This document shows, one piece after another, positions 1 through 5,982 of a stretch of 9,757 bases of DNA; positions within the stretch are counted from its first letter, which is position 1; every line of letters starts with the position of its first letter. This DNA comes from Deinococcus malanensis (GTDB taxonomy: Bacteria; Deinococcota; Deinococci; Deinococcales; Deinococcaceae): the NCBI RefSeq assembly GCF_014647655.1, contig NZ_BMPP01000043.1, forward strand, positions 1 through 9,757, read 5' to 3'. Made by a program: the position numbers and the translations under genes. Under the pieces are notes generated by a model, which was given only the letters and a program-made list of their open reading frames with translations, did not search any database and was not told the origin of the DNA.

Positions 1-404
1 GTGATGAGGCGGAGCACCGTGAGGCGTGCTTCGGTGTCCTTCGAGGCGTGAATGTCGTGGAGAGTGCTGACCATGTACGCGAGGTGTTCCTCGTGGAACG
101 TCGGCTGGCTTTTCACGCAGTGCTGGCGGTAGATGCCGTTGTTGGTGCGGAGGCGTAGTTCGTGGTTGGTGGGGTACCTGTCGAGCCGTGCTCGTGACCA
201 GAAGTCGAGAGCGTGTTCGCGGTCATCGGGGTGAATGAGGTCAGCGAAGCCCCACCCGAGGAGCGCGTCTGCATCGAGCCCACAGTGCTGGGCGAGGGCG
301 CGGTTGACGAAGATCGTCGCGCCGCTGGCGTCACTCACGTACGCGGGGAGCGCCAAGGCGTCCAGCAGCTGGAAGTGCGAGGGCGCCGTGGGCCGGTCCG
401 GCAT
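1..404 (-). CDS. PAS-domain sensor protein, N-terminal part (cut by window edge)
   Basis: The minus strand is open from an ATG at 404 down to the window start, giving about 134 residues. They begin MPDRPTAPSHFQLLDALALP and contain a typical PAS core: AYVSDASGATIFVNRA (residues about 22-37), then GLDADALLGWGFADLIHPDD (about 41-60), which matches the PAS pattern 'G...eellG..f.dlihPdD'. PAS domains of this type usually open histidine kinases or diguanylate cyclases and bind small ligands or mediate signalling contacts. The output domain lies outside the window, so the class of sensor cannot be stated. There is no signal peptide, so it is probably cytoplasmic. An in-frame stop five codons upstream fixes the start. 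No Shine-Dalgarno is seen; a TATGCT hexamer sits 6 nt before the ATG, suggesting a leaderless mRNA. Confidence 0.8.
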   Translation of the reverse strand, partial: MPDRPTAPSHFQLLDALALPAYVSDASGATIFVNRALAQHCGLDADALLGWGFADLIHPDDREHALDFWSRARLDRYPTNHELRLRTNNGIYRQHCVKSQPTFHEEHLAYMVSTLHDIHASKDTEARLTVLRLI

Positions 405-861
405 CGGTCGAGCATATCAGACGGTTCGCACCGCACGGATCGCGTTTCTCCATCTCTGAATCCAGCGGTGGCCCAAGTATTCGCAGGGGGAGAGGAGAGG
501 TGGTGCAGGTGCGCTCTGCTGCTTGTGCGCGTAGTTACAGCTTGCGGACGCAGGAGTACAACCCCCTCACGAGACCTGGGGCTGTCCTTGCATCCGCAGC
601 GTTGTCAGGAGGACCCGCTGCGCAAGCCAAGGCAGGCGGGCGCGACGAACGATCCTGCATGCGAAGCTGACTTCACCTCACTCTTTCATGACGTTGTAAT
701 GCTCCAGGTCAGTCGGCACCGACGTGTCAGCAGTAAAGCCCACAAGACAGAGCGCTCTTCATCCCAGTTCTGGAAGGCTCGCAGCAGCATGCAGGAGAAG
801 TGACGTACGATACCTGTACCAGCGTCCAGCCGCCCGACTCATTGAAGGTGCTGGAGGGTCT
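405..861. other. 457-nt stretch without a supportable gene
   Basis: Reading frames here look like composition-driven shadows. The only peptide that looks gene-like is a minus-strand C-terminal tail, about 678-755, ending ...DTSVPTDLEHYNVMKE then TGA. It may be the remnant of a truncated gene, but I do not recognise the family and the frame is closed by a stop about 26 codons upstream. No RNA gene, repeat or terminator was recognised. Confidence 0.4.
411..416 (-). promoter_or_regulatory. -10-like hexamer of a leaderless promoter before the PAS gene
   Basis: TATGCT (minus strand) fits TANNNT and ends 6 nt before the ATG at 404, where no ribosome binding site is present. No convincing -35 box is seen 16-18 nt further upstream. 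Confidence 0.4.
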
Positions 862-1362
862 ATGACTGCCTCAGTTCTGAATCCGTTCGTCCCCGCCCAT
901 CAGATGCTTCAGGCCCTTGAGCAACGCGAGTGGAACTGCTGGAACTTCATCTGGCTCGCATCGAACGCCTGAACCCTGCCCTCAATGCGGTCGTCACGCT
1001 GGATGTCGAGCAGGCAAGGCAAACTGCCCATCAGGCCGACGAAGCCAGATCGAGGGGTGTCAACCTGCCGCTCCTGTGTCTGCCGTTTACCGTCAAGGAC
1101 GTCCTGGAAACCGCCGGGCTGCGGACCACTGCCGGCTTCCCTCCCTTGAGTGAGCACGTCCCGGTGACCGACGCGCCTGCTGTGGCCCGGCTCAGGGCGC
1201 GGGTGGCATATTGATCGGCAAAACCAAAACGCCCACCCTGGCGATGGGCGCCGAGCCGGACAATCCTCTCTTTGGCCGGACCCACAATCCCTGGGCAACA
1301 GATCGCTCACCGGGCGGTTCCTCCGGTGGTGAGGCGGCTGCGATCGCGGCTGGGCTCAGGAC
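862..1362 (+). pseudogene. Amidase (amidase-signature family), N-terminal third, frameshifted and truncated
   Basis: The start is ATG 862 with GGAGG a few bases upstream. Frame 1 gives MTASVLNPFVPAHQMLQALE. At about 925-930 a small deletion shifts the frame, and the next frame continues VELLELHLARIERLNPALNA and LPFTVKDVLETAGLRTTAGF, whose lysine in TVKD is the first residue of the Ser-cisSer-Lys triad. At about 1198-1203 a second shift leads to GGILIGKTKTPTLAMGAEPD, then NPLFGRTHNPW and SPGGSSGGEAAAIAAGL, which holds the cis-serine motif. Homology stops near 1362, before the GSDTGGS-type nucleophile region, where the IS5-type relic begins. Functional members are about 450-500 residues and hydrolyse amides, either as free amidases or as GatA-like subunits. 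With two frame changes and two thirds missing this copy cannot be active. Confidence 0.9.
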
Positions 1363-1670
1363 CCGTTGCGCAGTTGAGTTGAGCCGGGCAGAGTAGATCC
1401 ATGCTTTAGGTGAAGCGCCTGGTTCAACGCTCCCGGTCCTTCGAGTTACTCTGCGGCCTGACCCTCAACGAGTTCGGTACCCTGGCTCAGCAGCTCGAAC
1501 CCCTGTGGCTCAGGGCCCACCGGACGTCGCTGCTGCGTGATGGTCGTCAACGCCGCATCGGAGCGGGGTATACAGGCCTGGAGAAGCTCTGCCCGAAGCA
1601 TGAGGTGATTGTGCCCCTGATGCGCCGAGTTTTGACTGGTAGTCAGGTATTCATGATCGTGGACGGTTGA
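1363..1670 (+). mobile_element. IS5-type insertion sequence relic with internally deleted transposase
   Basis: An open frame from GTG 1410 to TGA 1668-1670 starts VKRLVQRSRSFELLCGLTLN and continues through LAQQLEPLWLRAHRTSLL and RDGRQRRIGAG. This is the usual front of IS5-type (DDE_Tnp_4-like) transposases. Directly after RIGAG the reading jumps to GYTGLEKLCPKHEVIVPL, which matches the late GYxGLxKLHPxxxxPxK block of the same family. About 150 or more residues, including the DDE catalytic core, are therefore missing without loss of frame at the join (about 1567-1572). The peptide ends after 86 residues, where about 250-280 is usual. The left boundary is set by the loss of amidase homology near 1362; clear terminal inverted repeats were not found. 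It cannot transpose by itself. Confidence 0.75.
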
Positions 1671-1693
1671 CTGCTCGCCTCTTCACCCATAAT
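1667..1693 (+). promoter_or_regulatory. Candidate promoter for the exporter gene, lying across the IS relic edge
   Basis: TTGACT (1667-1672) resembles a -35 box, and CATAAT (1688-1693, five of six consensus bases) resembles a -10 box ending 7 nt before ATG 1701. The spacer is 15 nt, shorter than the optimum of 17. The -35-like box overlaps the last codons of the transposase relic, and no Shine-Dalgarno precedes the ATG, so a leaderless transcript is likely. Confidence 0.45.
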
Positions 1694-1700
1694 CGGCCTG

Positions 1701-2444
1701 ATGGCCGACACCATCTTCCTCCTGACGGTTGCCCTGACCTTCTTGCTTGCAGGATTGGTGAAAGGCGTGACCGGACTTGGGCTTCCTACCCTGTCGCTGG
1801 CCGTGCTAACCGCCGTGATGGGCCTGCAATCGGCGATGGCACTCATTCTGGTGCCGTCTTTCATGACCAATGTCTGGCAGGCAGCGACCGGCAGAAATTT
1901 TTCGACCATCCTACGTCGCCTCTGGCCATTCCTGCTGACCGCTACCGCTGGGATCTGGCTGGGTGCGCAGGCCCTGACGTGGGCTCATGCCTCCTTCCTC
2001 CCGGCGCTGCTTGGCGTCCTCCTGGTGGCCTATGCAGTTACCGGACTTCGTGGCCTGAAGATTGTTATTGACCGCGCCTGGGAGGGATGGACGGGACCGC
2101 TTTTTGGAACAGTCAACGGTGTGTTGACCGGGCTGACCGGTTCGTTCGTGTTTCCTGGCGTGCTTTACCTGCAGGCCATTGGCTTACCGAAAGACTCGCT
2201 CGTACAGGCGATGGGAATGCTCTTTACCTCTTCAACGGTCGGACTCGCTCTCGCGCTTGGTGGTCAGCAACTACTTACCACGCGACTGGGCCTTCTTTCA
2301 CTCGGCGCGGTCCTTCCGGCCGTGATCGGGATGATGCTGGGCCAACAGTTGCGGCGCAGGATCCCAGAAAGCAGCTTCCGACGCGTTTTTCTGGTCTCCC
2401 TCCTGCTTCTTGGGCTCTATATCATGGCCATGTCGGTTCAATAA
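1701..2444 (+). CDS. TauE/SafE (TSUP) family membrane exporter
   Basis: The product has 247 residues and looks complete for this family (about 240-270). It starts MADTIFLLTVALTFLLAGLV, followed by the family hallmark KGVTGLGLPTLSLA near residues 21-34. A second related repeat, GTVNGVLTGLTGSFVFPGVL, lies near 137-156. These two G-rich loops are typical of TauE/SafE proteins, which export sulfite, organosulfonates or other small anions across the inner membrane. Seven or eight hydrophobic segments can be read (about 3-20, 28-52, 73-90, 96-114, 135-158, 165-190, 193-216, 226-245). An in-frame stop 11 codons upstream leaves ATG 1701 as the start. The substrate cannot be told from sequence, and no sulfur-metabolism gene stands nearby. 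Confidence 0.88.
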   Translation: MADTIFLLTVALTFLLAGLVKGVTGLGLPTLSLAVLTAVMGLQSAMALILVPSFMTNVWQAATGRNFSTILRRLWPFLLTATAGIWLGAQALTWAHASFLPALLGVLLVAYAVTGLRGLKIVIDRAWEGWTGPLFGTVNGVLTGLTGSFVFPGVLYLQAIGLPKDSLVQAMGMLFTSSTVGLALALGGQQLLTTRLGLLSLGAVLPAVIGMMLGQQLRRRIPESSFRRVFLVSLLLLGLYIMAMSVQ

Positions 2445-2654
2445 GGATACCGGATGAGCAGTACTGGAATGACCGTGAATCCCAATCGGAGAACGAAAAG
2501 GTGACGGTTAGGAGCGGAAACCCTGCACCGTAGTCCAAGGGCTGTCACGAAGCAGGCTGAATATTGATCAGGGCTGATCCAGAAGCACTTGAGGCTGATG
2601 TCCTGATATTCGCAGAGGCAGAATGCTTGTCCAACGTGACCGGAGGCTCAACCG

Positions 2655-3461
2655 TTACAGGCTGGAGTGATCCTTGACGGCCTCTTCCAGGCGGTCCTTG
2701 ATCCCTGCGTAGAACGCATCGACCTCCCCAGGCCGCTCAATATTGAGTTTGATAAACGTCCGCCGTTCCTGGGGCGCCGTGATGATGTCCGGCTCGTCGG
2801 CCAGTAAGCCCGCTACGACAATCCGCGCGACTTCCTCCGCCGTCTGGTAAATGAACCCCAACTCCGGCCCGGCGGCGTTGCTCTCCATCATGGCGGTGCG
2901 GGTCGCTCCCGGGTAGACGGTGTGGACGCTGACGCCCTCACCCAGCAATTCGCGCCGCAGGGACTCCCCGAAGCGCGCGAGGCCTGCCTTGGTGGCGGCA
3001 TAGACCTGGTAGAAGGGGCCGCCAACCAGGCCGAACCCGCTGGAAATATTGACCACCGCGCCCTGGCCGCCAGCCCGCAGGGCCGGGAGCGCCAGGCGCG
3101 TGAGCAGAATTGGGGTGATGAGGTTCAGGTTGATCATGGCCTGAATGTCTTCCGAGCTGAGGTTCTCAAGACGGCCGGCGCGGACGTTCCCTGCATTGTT
3201 GACCAGCATGTCGAGCTGACCGCATGTATCCAGCGCCTGTGAGATAGCCCGTTGCTGCACCACCGGATCGGTGATGTCACCCACGACGCCGGTCGCGTGT
3301 CCACCCTCGGAAGTGATACGGTCCAGCGTGGCTTGCAGGGCACCCTCGCGCCGGGCAACGAGTGTCAGGCGTGCGCCTTCACGCGCGAGGTGGTCGGCAA
3401 GGGTTGCCCCAATGCCGCCGCTGGCGCCAGTGATCAGAATGCTCCGTTTGATGAGGTTCAT
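2655..3461 (-). CDS. Short-chain dehydrogenase/reductase (classical SDR)
   Basis: The product has 268 residues from ATG 3461, chosen because AAAGGAGC lies 9 nt upstream and the Rossmann fold begins at once; the frame stays open to 3686 but the extra residues are unlike the family. Motifs are TGASGGIG (residues 11-18, cofactor binding), Asp62 in GDI, NNAG (88-91), catalytic Ser141 in NISSGFG, and Tyr154-x-x-x-Lys158 in YAATK. PGATRT (184-189) is the loop after strand 6. All catalytic residues are present, so it should be an active soluble NAD(P)-dependent oxidoreductase. Arg37/Arg38 (VARREG) after strand 2 hint at NADPH preference. The substrate is unknown. It lies alone on its strand, tail to tail with the exporter, and follows a membrane-protein remnant. 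Confidence 0.92.
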   Translation of the reverse strand: MNLIKRSILITGASGGIGATLADHLAREGARLTLVARREGALQATLDRITSEGGHATGVVGDITDPVVQQRAISQALDTCGQLDMLVNNAGNVRAGRLENLSSEDIQAMINLNLITPILLTRLALPALRAGGQGAVVNISSGFGLVGGPFYQVYAATKAGLARFGESLRRELLGEGVSVHTVYPGATRTAMMESNAAGPELGFIYQTAEEVARIVVAGLLADEPDIITAPQERRTFIKLNIERPGEVDAFYAGIKDRLEEAVKDHSSL

Positions 3462-3496
3462 ACGGTCACGCTCCTTTGGAGTTCCCGGTTCCCGCG

Positions 3497-3502
3497 ATAA
3501 TA
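3497..3502 (-). promoter_or_regulatory. Weak -10 candidate for the SDR gene
   Basis: TATTAT on the minus strand (five of six consensus bases) lies 35 nt before the SDR start, leaving room for the AAAGGAGC ribosome site. No good -35 box is visible at the expected distance. Confidence 0.3.
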
Positions 3503-3508
3503 ATGTCC

Positions 3509-3665
3509 TCAGGATTGGAACGCTGCGAACAGGACGCCAGTCAGGAGCCCGAACATCAGGTGACCCATAAGTGGTGTCACGATATCCAGTGCGCCATAGT
3601 TCTCGTACGCGAGCCCTTGCGCACCAACGACGCCGGTTGTCGGATCGAGAGACGGTATTTCCGTG
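3509..3665 (-). pseudogene. Membrane protein C-terminal remnant
   Basis: The minus-strand frame ending at TGA 3509-3511 reads SLDPTTGVVGAQGLAYENYG, then ALDIVTPLMGHLMFGLLTGV and LFAAFQS. The last about 30 residues form one hydrophobic helix with the small-residue pattern 'MGHLMFGLLTGVLF' seen at the end of small DUF6789/YagU-like membrane proteins. This family comparison is from memory and weak. Upstream of about 3665 the same frame loses membrane character and runs antisense to the GH43 remnant, so the gene appears cut there. It lies 48 nt before the SDR start on the same strand. Confidence 0.45.
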
Positions 3666-3691
3666 ACGACCACCCAAGTCAGCCATCCATC

Positions 3692-4044
3692 ATTCTTCAA
3701 ACGACCCATCCATTCGTTGACCGGGACGGCGTTCCCCTCAATCAGGCCTGGGCGGGCGGCACGCCGGTCCTGGCCATGAATGGGAACCGCTGGGTCGGCT
3801 CGGGGCACGGGGAACTGTTCGCCGACGCGCGCCCACGACTGGCTGCTGTACCACGCGATCAACCGAAACGACCCATACTTCGCGGGACCGACACGCATCA
3901 ACAAGCGTCACCTGATGCTCGATCCCGTTGATTGGGTGGACGGCTGGCCGACCGTGCGCAACGGGCGTGGACCATCCGACCGTTCGCAGCAGGCGCCGCA
4001 GGCAGTCACTGCGTGCGCCTGGGCTGGTGTCCGTCGCTTTCACT
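3692..4044 (+). pseudogene. GH43 endo-arabinanase-like, C-terminal remnant with frameshift
   Basis: One frame gives HPFVDRDGVPLNQAWAGGTP, then VLAMNGNRWVGSGHGELFAD. The next frame, entered by a one-base gain or two-base loss near 3827-3835, gives HDWLLYHAINRNDPYFAGPT, then RINKRHLMLDPVDWVDGWPT and VRNGRGPSD. This succession (GPFVDRDG, GGTPVLxxNGxRWVGxGH, DWxLYHAxxR, RxLMLDPVDWxDGWPxV) is diagnostic of the C-terminal half of glycoside hydrolase family 43 arabinan endo-1,5-alpha-L-arabinosidases, which cut arabinan outside the cell. The N-terminal blades with the catalytic acids are missing. Left of about 3692 the sequence matches the minus-strand membrane remnant instead. It is non-functional. 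Confidence 0.85.
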
Positions 4045-4080
4045 GATCCTCCTGTAACTATGCCTGGCTTGTGCTGGCGC

Positions 4081-4109
4081 GGGAAGGGGTGAGGAGGGGA
4101 GAAGGGGGG
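4081..4109 (+). repeat. G-quadruplex-type G-run cluster
   Basis: Four G tracts of 3, 4, 4 and 6 lie at 4081-4083, 4086-4089, 4096-4099 and 4104-4109, with loops of 2, 6 and 4 nt. This satisfies the usual G3+N1-7 rule on the plus strand. It lies in the 209-nt gap (4045-4253) between the GH43 remnant and the GNAT gene, which otherwise shows no gene. Confidence 0.5.
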
Positions 4110-4253
4110 CCTCCGCTCCTGAACCAATGACGTGGTTAAGGCACACAAGCAGGGGTCTGCGTAGCAACCATATGCGGAACACATCCTAGGTATTGACTGG
4201 TCACCTCAGTGTGTGAGCCGCCGTCGACATGAGGTGGCGGGACAAGCGTGGCT

Positions 4254-5060
4254 TCAGCGGAAGTACATCTGGACGGCGTCCTGACGACTCCCGTTCTTCT
4301 CGTAGATGCGGCGCATGCCGTCGTTGCCCTGTTCAGTCCCGCCCCCGTGCATGGTGAACCGTTCGGCCGCGCGGGCCAGCATGTGCGCGTGGAGGCGCGT
4401 ACCGTAGCCTTGACCTCGGGCGTCCGGGTGCACGCCGAGCATGTTCAGGTTGGCCCAGCCAGGTCGGGTGCTGGGGCCGAACGCTCCCAGGGCGACGGGG
4501 TGTCCATCCGTGTCAGGCAAGGCCACCAGCGTCCAGCCTTCCTTGCAGCTCCAGTCCGGGTGGCCTAGCGTGTCCATCAGCCTGGTGATCTCGGGCTGCC
4601 TTACGAGGTGCGCACCCCCCTCCATGGCATCAGGCACAAGAGGGTAAACACGCGTGCGAAGGTCCGTCTCGTACATCACATGAACCGGGGCGTCGCTGAC
4701 CCACCCTGCCGCCAACACAGCTTCTGCATCCAATGGCGCGAGGCTGTCCTGCAGGAGCAACTTACGCCCCTCCCCACCGTGCTCGCGGATGGCGCGGGCG
4801 AGCGCCGTGATGCCCGCGGGGGCCACATCCTGGCGAATGCGGGGAAAGACGGGCACCTGCGGGGGAGCGGCCAGAGAGGCCGCCCCTTCAACGCCGCGCT
4901 CGGAACGCAGGATCAGGAACTGCTGGTGTGCCTCCTTGCCTTCAGCGACCTGGGCCTGCATTGCGCTCAGGCGCCGCTCGGCCTCCTCGCGGTCTGGATC
5001 AAGGACATAGATGTCGGTGAGCGTGTCCAGCGTGGGCGTGTGAACTGAGTAGGTATTCAA
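4254..5060 (-). CDS. GNAT-family N-acetyltransferase
   Basis: The product has 268 residues. The C-terminal half carries the GNAT core: strand VALGAFG (about 189-195), strand ANLNMLGVHPDARGQGYGTR (203-222) with the acetyl-CoA pyrophosphate loop R215-G-Q-G218-Y-G220, then helix LHAHMLARAAE and the later segment MRRIYEKNGSRQDAVQMYF. GNAT enzymes move an acetyl group from acetyl-CoA to an amine; the acceptor here is unknown. Residues 1-150 are a less conserved half, so the protein may be a two-domain (GNAT-like plus GNAT) form, as is common in Deinococcus. A GAGG lies 11 nt before the ATG. A short ORF with a much stronger ribosome site ends 46 nt upstream, so translation may depend on it. Confidence 0.85.
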   Translation of the reverse strand: MNTYSVHTPTLDTLTDIYVLDPDREEAERRLSAMQAQVAEGKEAHQQFLILRSERGVEGAASLAAPPQVPVFPRIRQDVAPAGITALARAIREHGGEGRKLLLQDSLAPLDAEAVLAAGWVSDAPVHVMYETDLRTRVYPLVPDAMEGGAHLVRQPEITRLMDTLGHPDWSCKEGWTLVALPDTDGHPVALGAFGPSTRPGWANLNMLGVHPDARGQGYGTRLHAHMLARAAERFTMHGGGTEQGNDGMRRIYEKNGSRQDAVQMYFR

Positions 5061-5106
5061 GAGGTGACCTCAAGGGGCAGGTCACCAGCAGGCCGTCGGG
5101 ACCGTG

Positions 5107-5178
5107 TCAGGGACGGCGCGAGGTGACCAGGAAGAGAGTGAACGGGACAACGTGGGCAGCATGGCGGGTTCGCTTCAT
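5107..5178 (-). CDS. Candidate 23-aa leader peptide upstream of the GNAT gene
   Basis: ATG 5178 is preceded at 5 nt by GGAGG, the best ribosome binding site in the window. The peptide starts MKRTRHAAHVVPF and has a basic N-terminus followed by a hydrophobic stretch (VVPFTLFLV), and it ends at TGA 5107-5109. It could be a regulatory leader for the acetyltransferase, a small exported or membrane peptide, or the left-over signal region of a lost gene. Only the start signal and the charge pattern support it. Confidence 0.35.
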   Translation of the reverse strand: MKRTRHAAHVVPFTLFLVTSRRP

Positions 5179-5339
5179 GGGGACCTCCGAGGACAGCAGA
5201 ATGCTGGCAGCCTACAGGGTGTGCGGCCCGGCAGTGGACGAGTTTGCCGACCCGTCCTCCTGGAAAGCCATCTGGCTTAGTTCGTGCCCCGTCCACCTGG
5301 CGCATACCGCGCTCCCGTTCCGTGCGTAGACTGCTCGGC
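5179..5339. other. Divergent intergenic region between GNAT/leader and the tRNA array side
   Basis: No coding pattern or RNA gene is recognised. It should hold the promoter of the minus-strand leader/GNAT unit and carries the plus-strand hexamer TAGACT at 5327-5332. Confidence 0.4.
5327..5332 (+). promoter_or_regulatory. -10-like hexamer 7 nt before ATG 5340
   Basis: TAGACT fits TANNNT and ends 7 nt before ATG 5340, the leaderless arrangement seen at other genes in this window. If used, transcription would start near 5340 and could run on into the tRNA array. No clear -35 box is present. Confidence 0.35.
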
Positions 5340-5538
5340 ATGAACACGCCCCGCTTCCATCATCCTCACCTCGCGCCGCTTCCCGCTGGCCGCCTGGAGG
5401 ATCTGGAGCTGCCGCGCGTGTGTCCCCCTGAGCGTGGTGACCATCCAGACCGCCAGCGAGATCCGCGAGAGCCTCTCGCCTGTCCGGAACACCGGCTGCC
5501 GGCCTGAGACCGCGCGCGTGCGAATCTGGCTTCCGTGA
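5340..5538 (+). pseudogene. Short unidentified gene or frameshifted remnant before the tRNA array
   Basis: From ATG 5340 one frame reads 55 residues to a TGA ending at 5507: MNTPRFHHPHLAPLPAGRLE, then DLELPRV and a Pro/Arg-rich tail that looks like out-of-frame sequence. The +1 frame from about 5430 gives a more protein-like run, LSVVTIQTASEIRESLSPVR, then NTGCRPETARVRIWLP and a TGA at 5536-5538. A single frameshift would join both into about 65 residues. I do not recognise either part. Support is the leaderless-type promoter hexamer and the plausible composition of the two halves; it may equally be non-coding. Confidence 0.25.
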
Positions 5539-5556
5539 ACTCCTGCTCCACACCGA

Positions 5557-5630
5557 GGCGACATAGGGAAGTGGACCAACCCAGACCTCTGCAAAAGGTC
5601 GAATCGGCAGTTCGAATCTGCCTGTCGCCT
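5557..5630 (+). tRNA. tRNA-Cys (anticodon GCA)
   Basis: The acceptor stem GGCGACA pairs perfectly with TGTCGCC. The D-arm is GGG/CCC with GG in the loop, the anticodon stem GACCT/AGGTC encloses CTGCAAA (anticodon GCA, 5591-5593), the variable loop is 5 nt, and the T-arm is GGCAG/CTGCC with TTCGAAT. The discriminator is T73, as expected for Cys. CCA is not encoded, unlike the five tRNAs that follow. It is the first gene of the array; the next starts 6 nt later. Confidence 0.93.
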
Positions 5631-5636
5631 CCCCCT

Positions 5637-5713
5637 GGCCTCATGGTGGAGTGGTTCAACACGTCTGACTTTCACTCAGAAGAGCGCCGGTTCGAATCCG
5701 GCTGAGGTCACCA
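5637..5713 (+). tRNA. tRNA-Glu (anticodon TTC), CCA encoded
   Basis: The acceptor GGCCTCA pairs with TGAGGTC (one G-T pair). The anticodon stem TCTGA/TCAGA encloses CTTTCAC, with anticodon TTC at 5671-5673. The T-arm is GCCGG/CCGGC with TTCGAAT; A73 is followed by CCA. It lies 6 nt after tRNA-Cys and 3 nt before tRNA-Asp, so it must be released from a common transcript. Confidence 0.93.
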
Positions 5714-5716
5714 CAC

Positions 5717-5791
5717 GGTTCTGTAGCGCAGCGGTAGCGCGCCCGGTTGTCAGCCGGAGGGTCGCGGGTTCGACTCCCGTCGGGACCGCCA
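5717..5791 (+). tRNA. tRNA-Asp (anticodon GTC), CCA encoded
   Basis: The acceptor GGTTCTG pairs with CGGGACC (two G-T pairs), the D-arm is GCGC/GCGC, the anticodon loop is TTGTCAG (GTC at 5749-5751), and the T-arm GCGGG/CCCGT carries TTCGACT. G73 is followed by CCA. The outer anticodon-stem pair (27-43) is C-A and cannot pair; all other stems are sound. Confidence 0.92.
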
Positions 5792-5797
5792 ATTCAT

Positions 5798-5874
5798 AGG
5801 AGCGTGGCGCAATTGGCAGACGCGCACGACTCAGACTCGTGTTGTTGAGGGTTCGACTCCTTCCGCTCCTACCA
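5798..5874 (+). tRNA. Leu-like tRNA (anticodon CAG) without a long variable arm
   Basis: The acceptor AGGAGCG pairs perfectly with CGCTCCT; A73 and CCA follow. The D-arm (5807-5823) has the AATTGGCAGA loop typical of bacterial tRNA-Leu. The anticodon stem CACGA/TCGTG encloses CTCAGAC, giving anticodon CAG at 5832-5834. The T-arm is GAGGG/CCTTC with TTCGACT. Between stem position 43 and the T-arm there are only 5 nt (TTGTT, 5842-5846); bacterial tRNA-Leu normally has a variable arm of more than ten bases here. All stems are intact, so this looks like an arm loss rather than general decay. It would read CUG codons if charged and accepted by the ribosome. Confidence 0.82.
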
Positions 5875-5876
5875 AC

Positions 5877-5895
5877 GGAAAGGCCTGTCCTTTCC
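5877..5895 (+). other. Hairpin between the fourth and fifth tRNA genes
   Basis: GGAAAGG and CCTTTCC form a perfect 7-bp stem around a 5-nt loop (CCTGT) in the only long spacer of the array (27 nt; other spacers are 3-6 nt). No T-run follows, so it is more likely a processing or spacing element than a terminator. Confidence 0.5.
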
Positions 5896-5901
5896 ATACG
5901 T

Positions 5902-5976
5902 GGTGATCATCGTCCAGTGGCAGGACGCCTGACTGTGCATCAGGAAACACCAGTTCGACCCTGGTTGATCACCCCA
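5902..5976 (+). tRNA. tRNA-His (anticodon GTG), CCA encoded
   Basis: GTGATCA pairs with TGATCAC, and an additional G at -1 (5902) faces C73, the identity pair of tRNA-His. The D-arm is GTCC/GGAC, the anticodon stem CCTGA/TCAGG encloses CTGTGCA (GTG at 5935-5937), the variable loop is 4 nt, and the T-arm is ACCAG/CTGGT with TTCGACC. CCA follows. Position 37 is C, where a purine is normal. Confidence 0.92.
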
Positions 5977-5982
5977 ACACGT

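Noticed and set aside
213..803. Long plus-strand frame of 196 codons
   Set aside because: It runs antisense through the PAS-domain gene and continues with Arg/Ser-rich text typical of shadow frames in GC-rich DNA; no motif is seen.
2540..2585. Possible terminator between exporter and SDR genes
   Set aside because: GATCAG/CTGATC repeats are separated by only 2 nt and lack a T-run, so a stable hairpin is unlikely.
3738..4184. Minus-strand frame of 148 codons
   Set aside because: It lies antisense to the clear GH43 remnant and has no family signature.
5676..5897. Minus-strand frames across the tRNA array (for example the text 'VPTGVEPATLRLTTGRATAA')
   Set aside because: These are the well-known spurious translations of antisense tRNA sequence.
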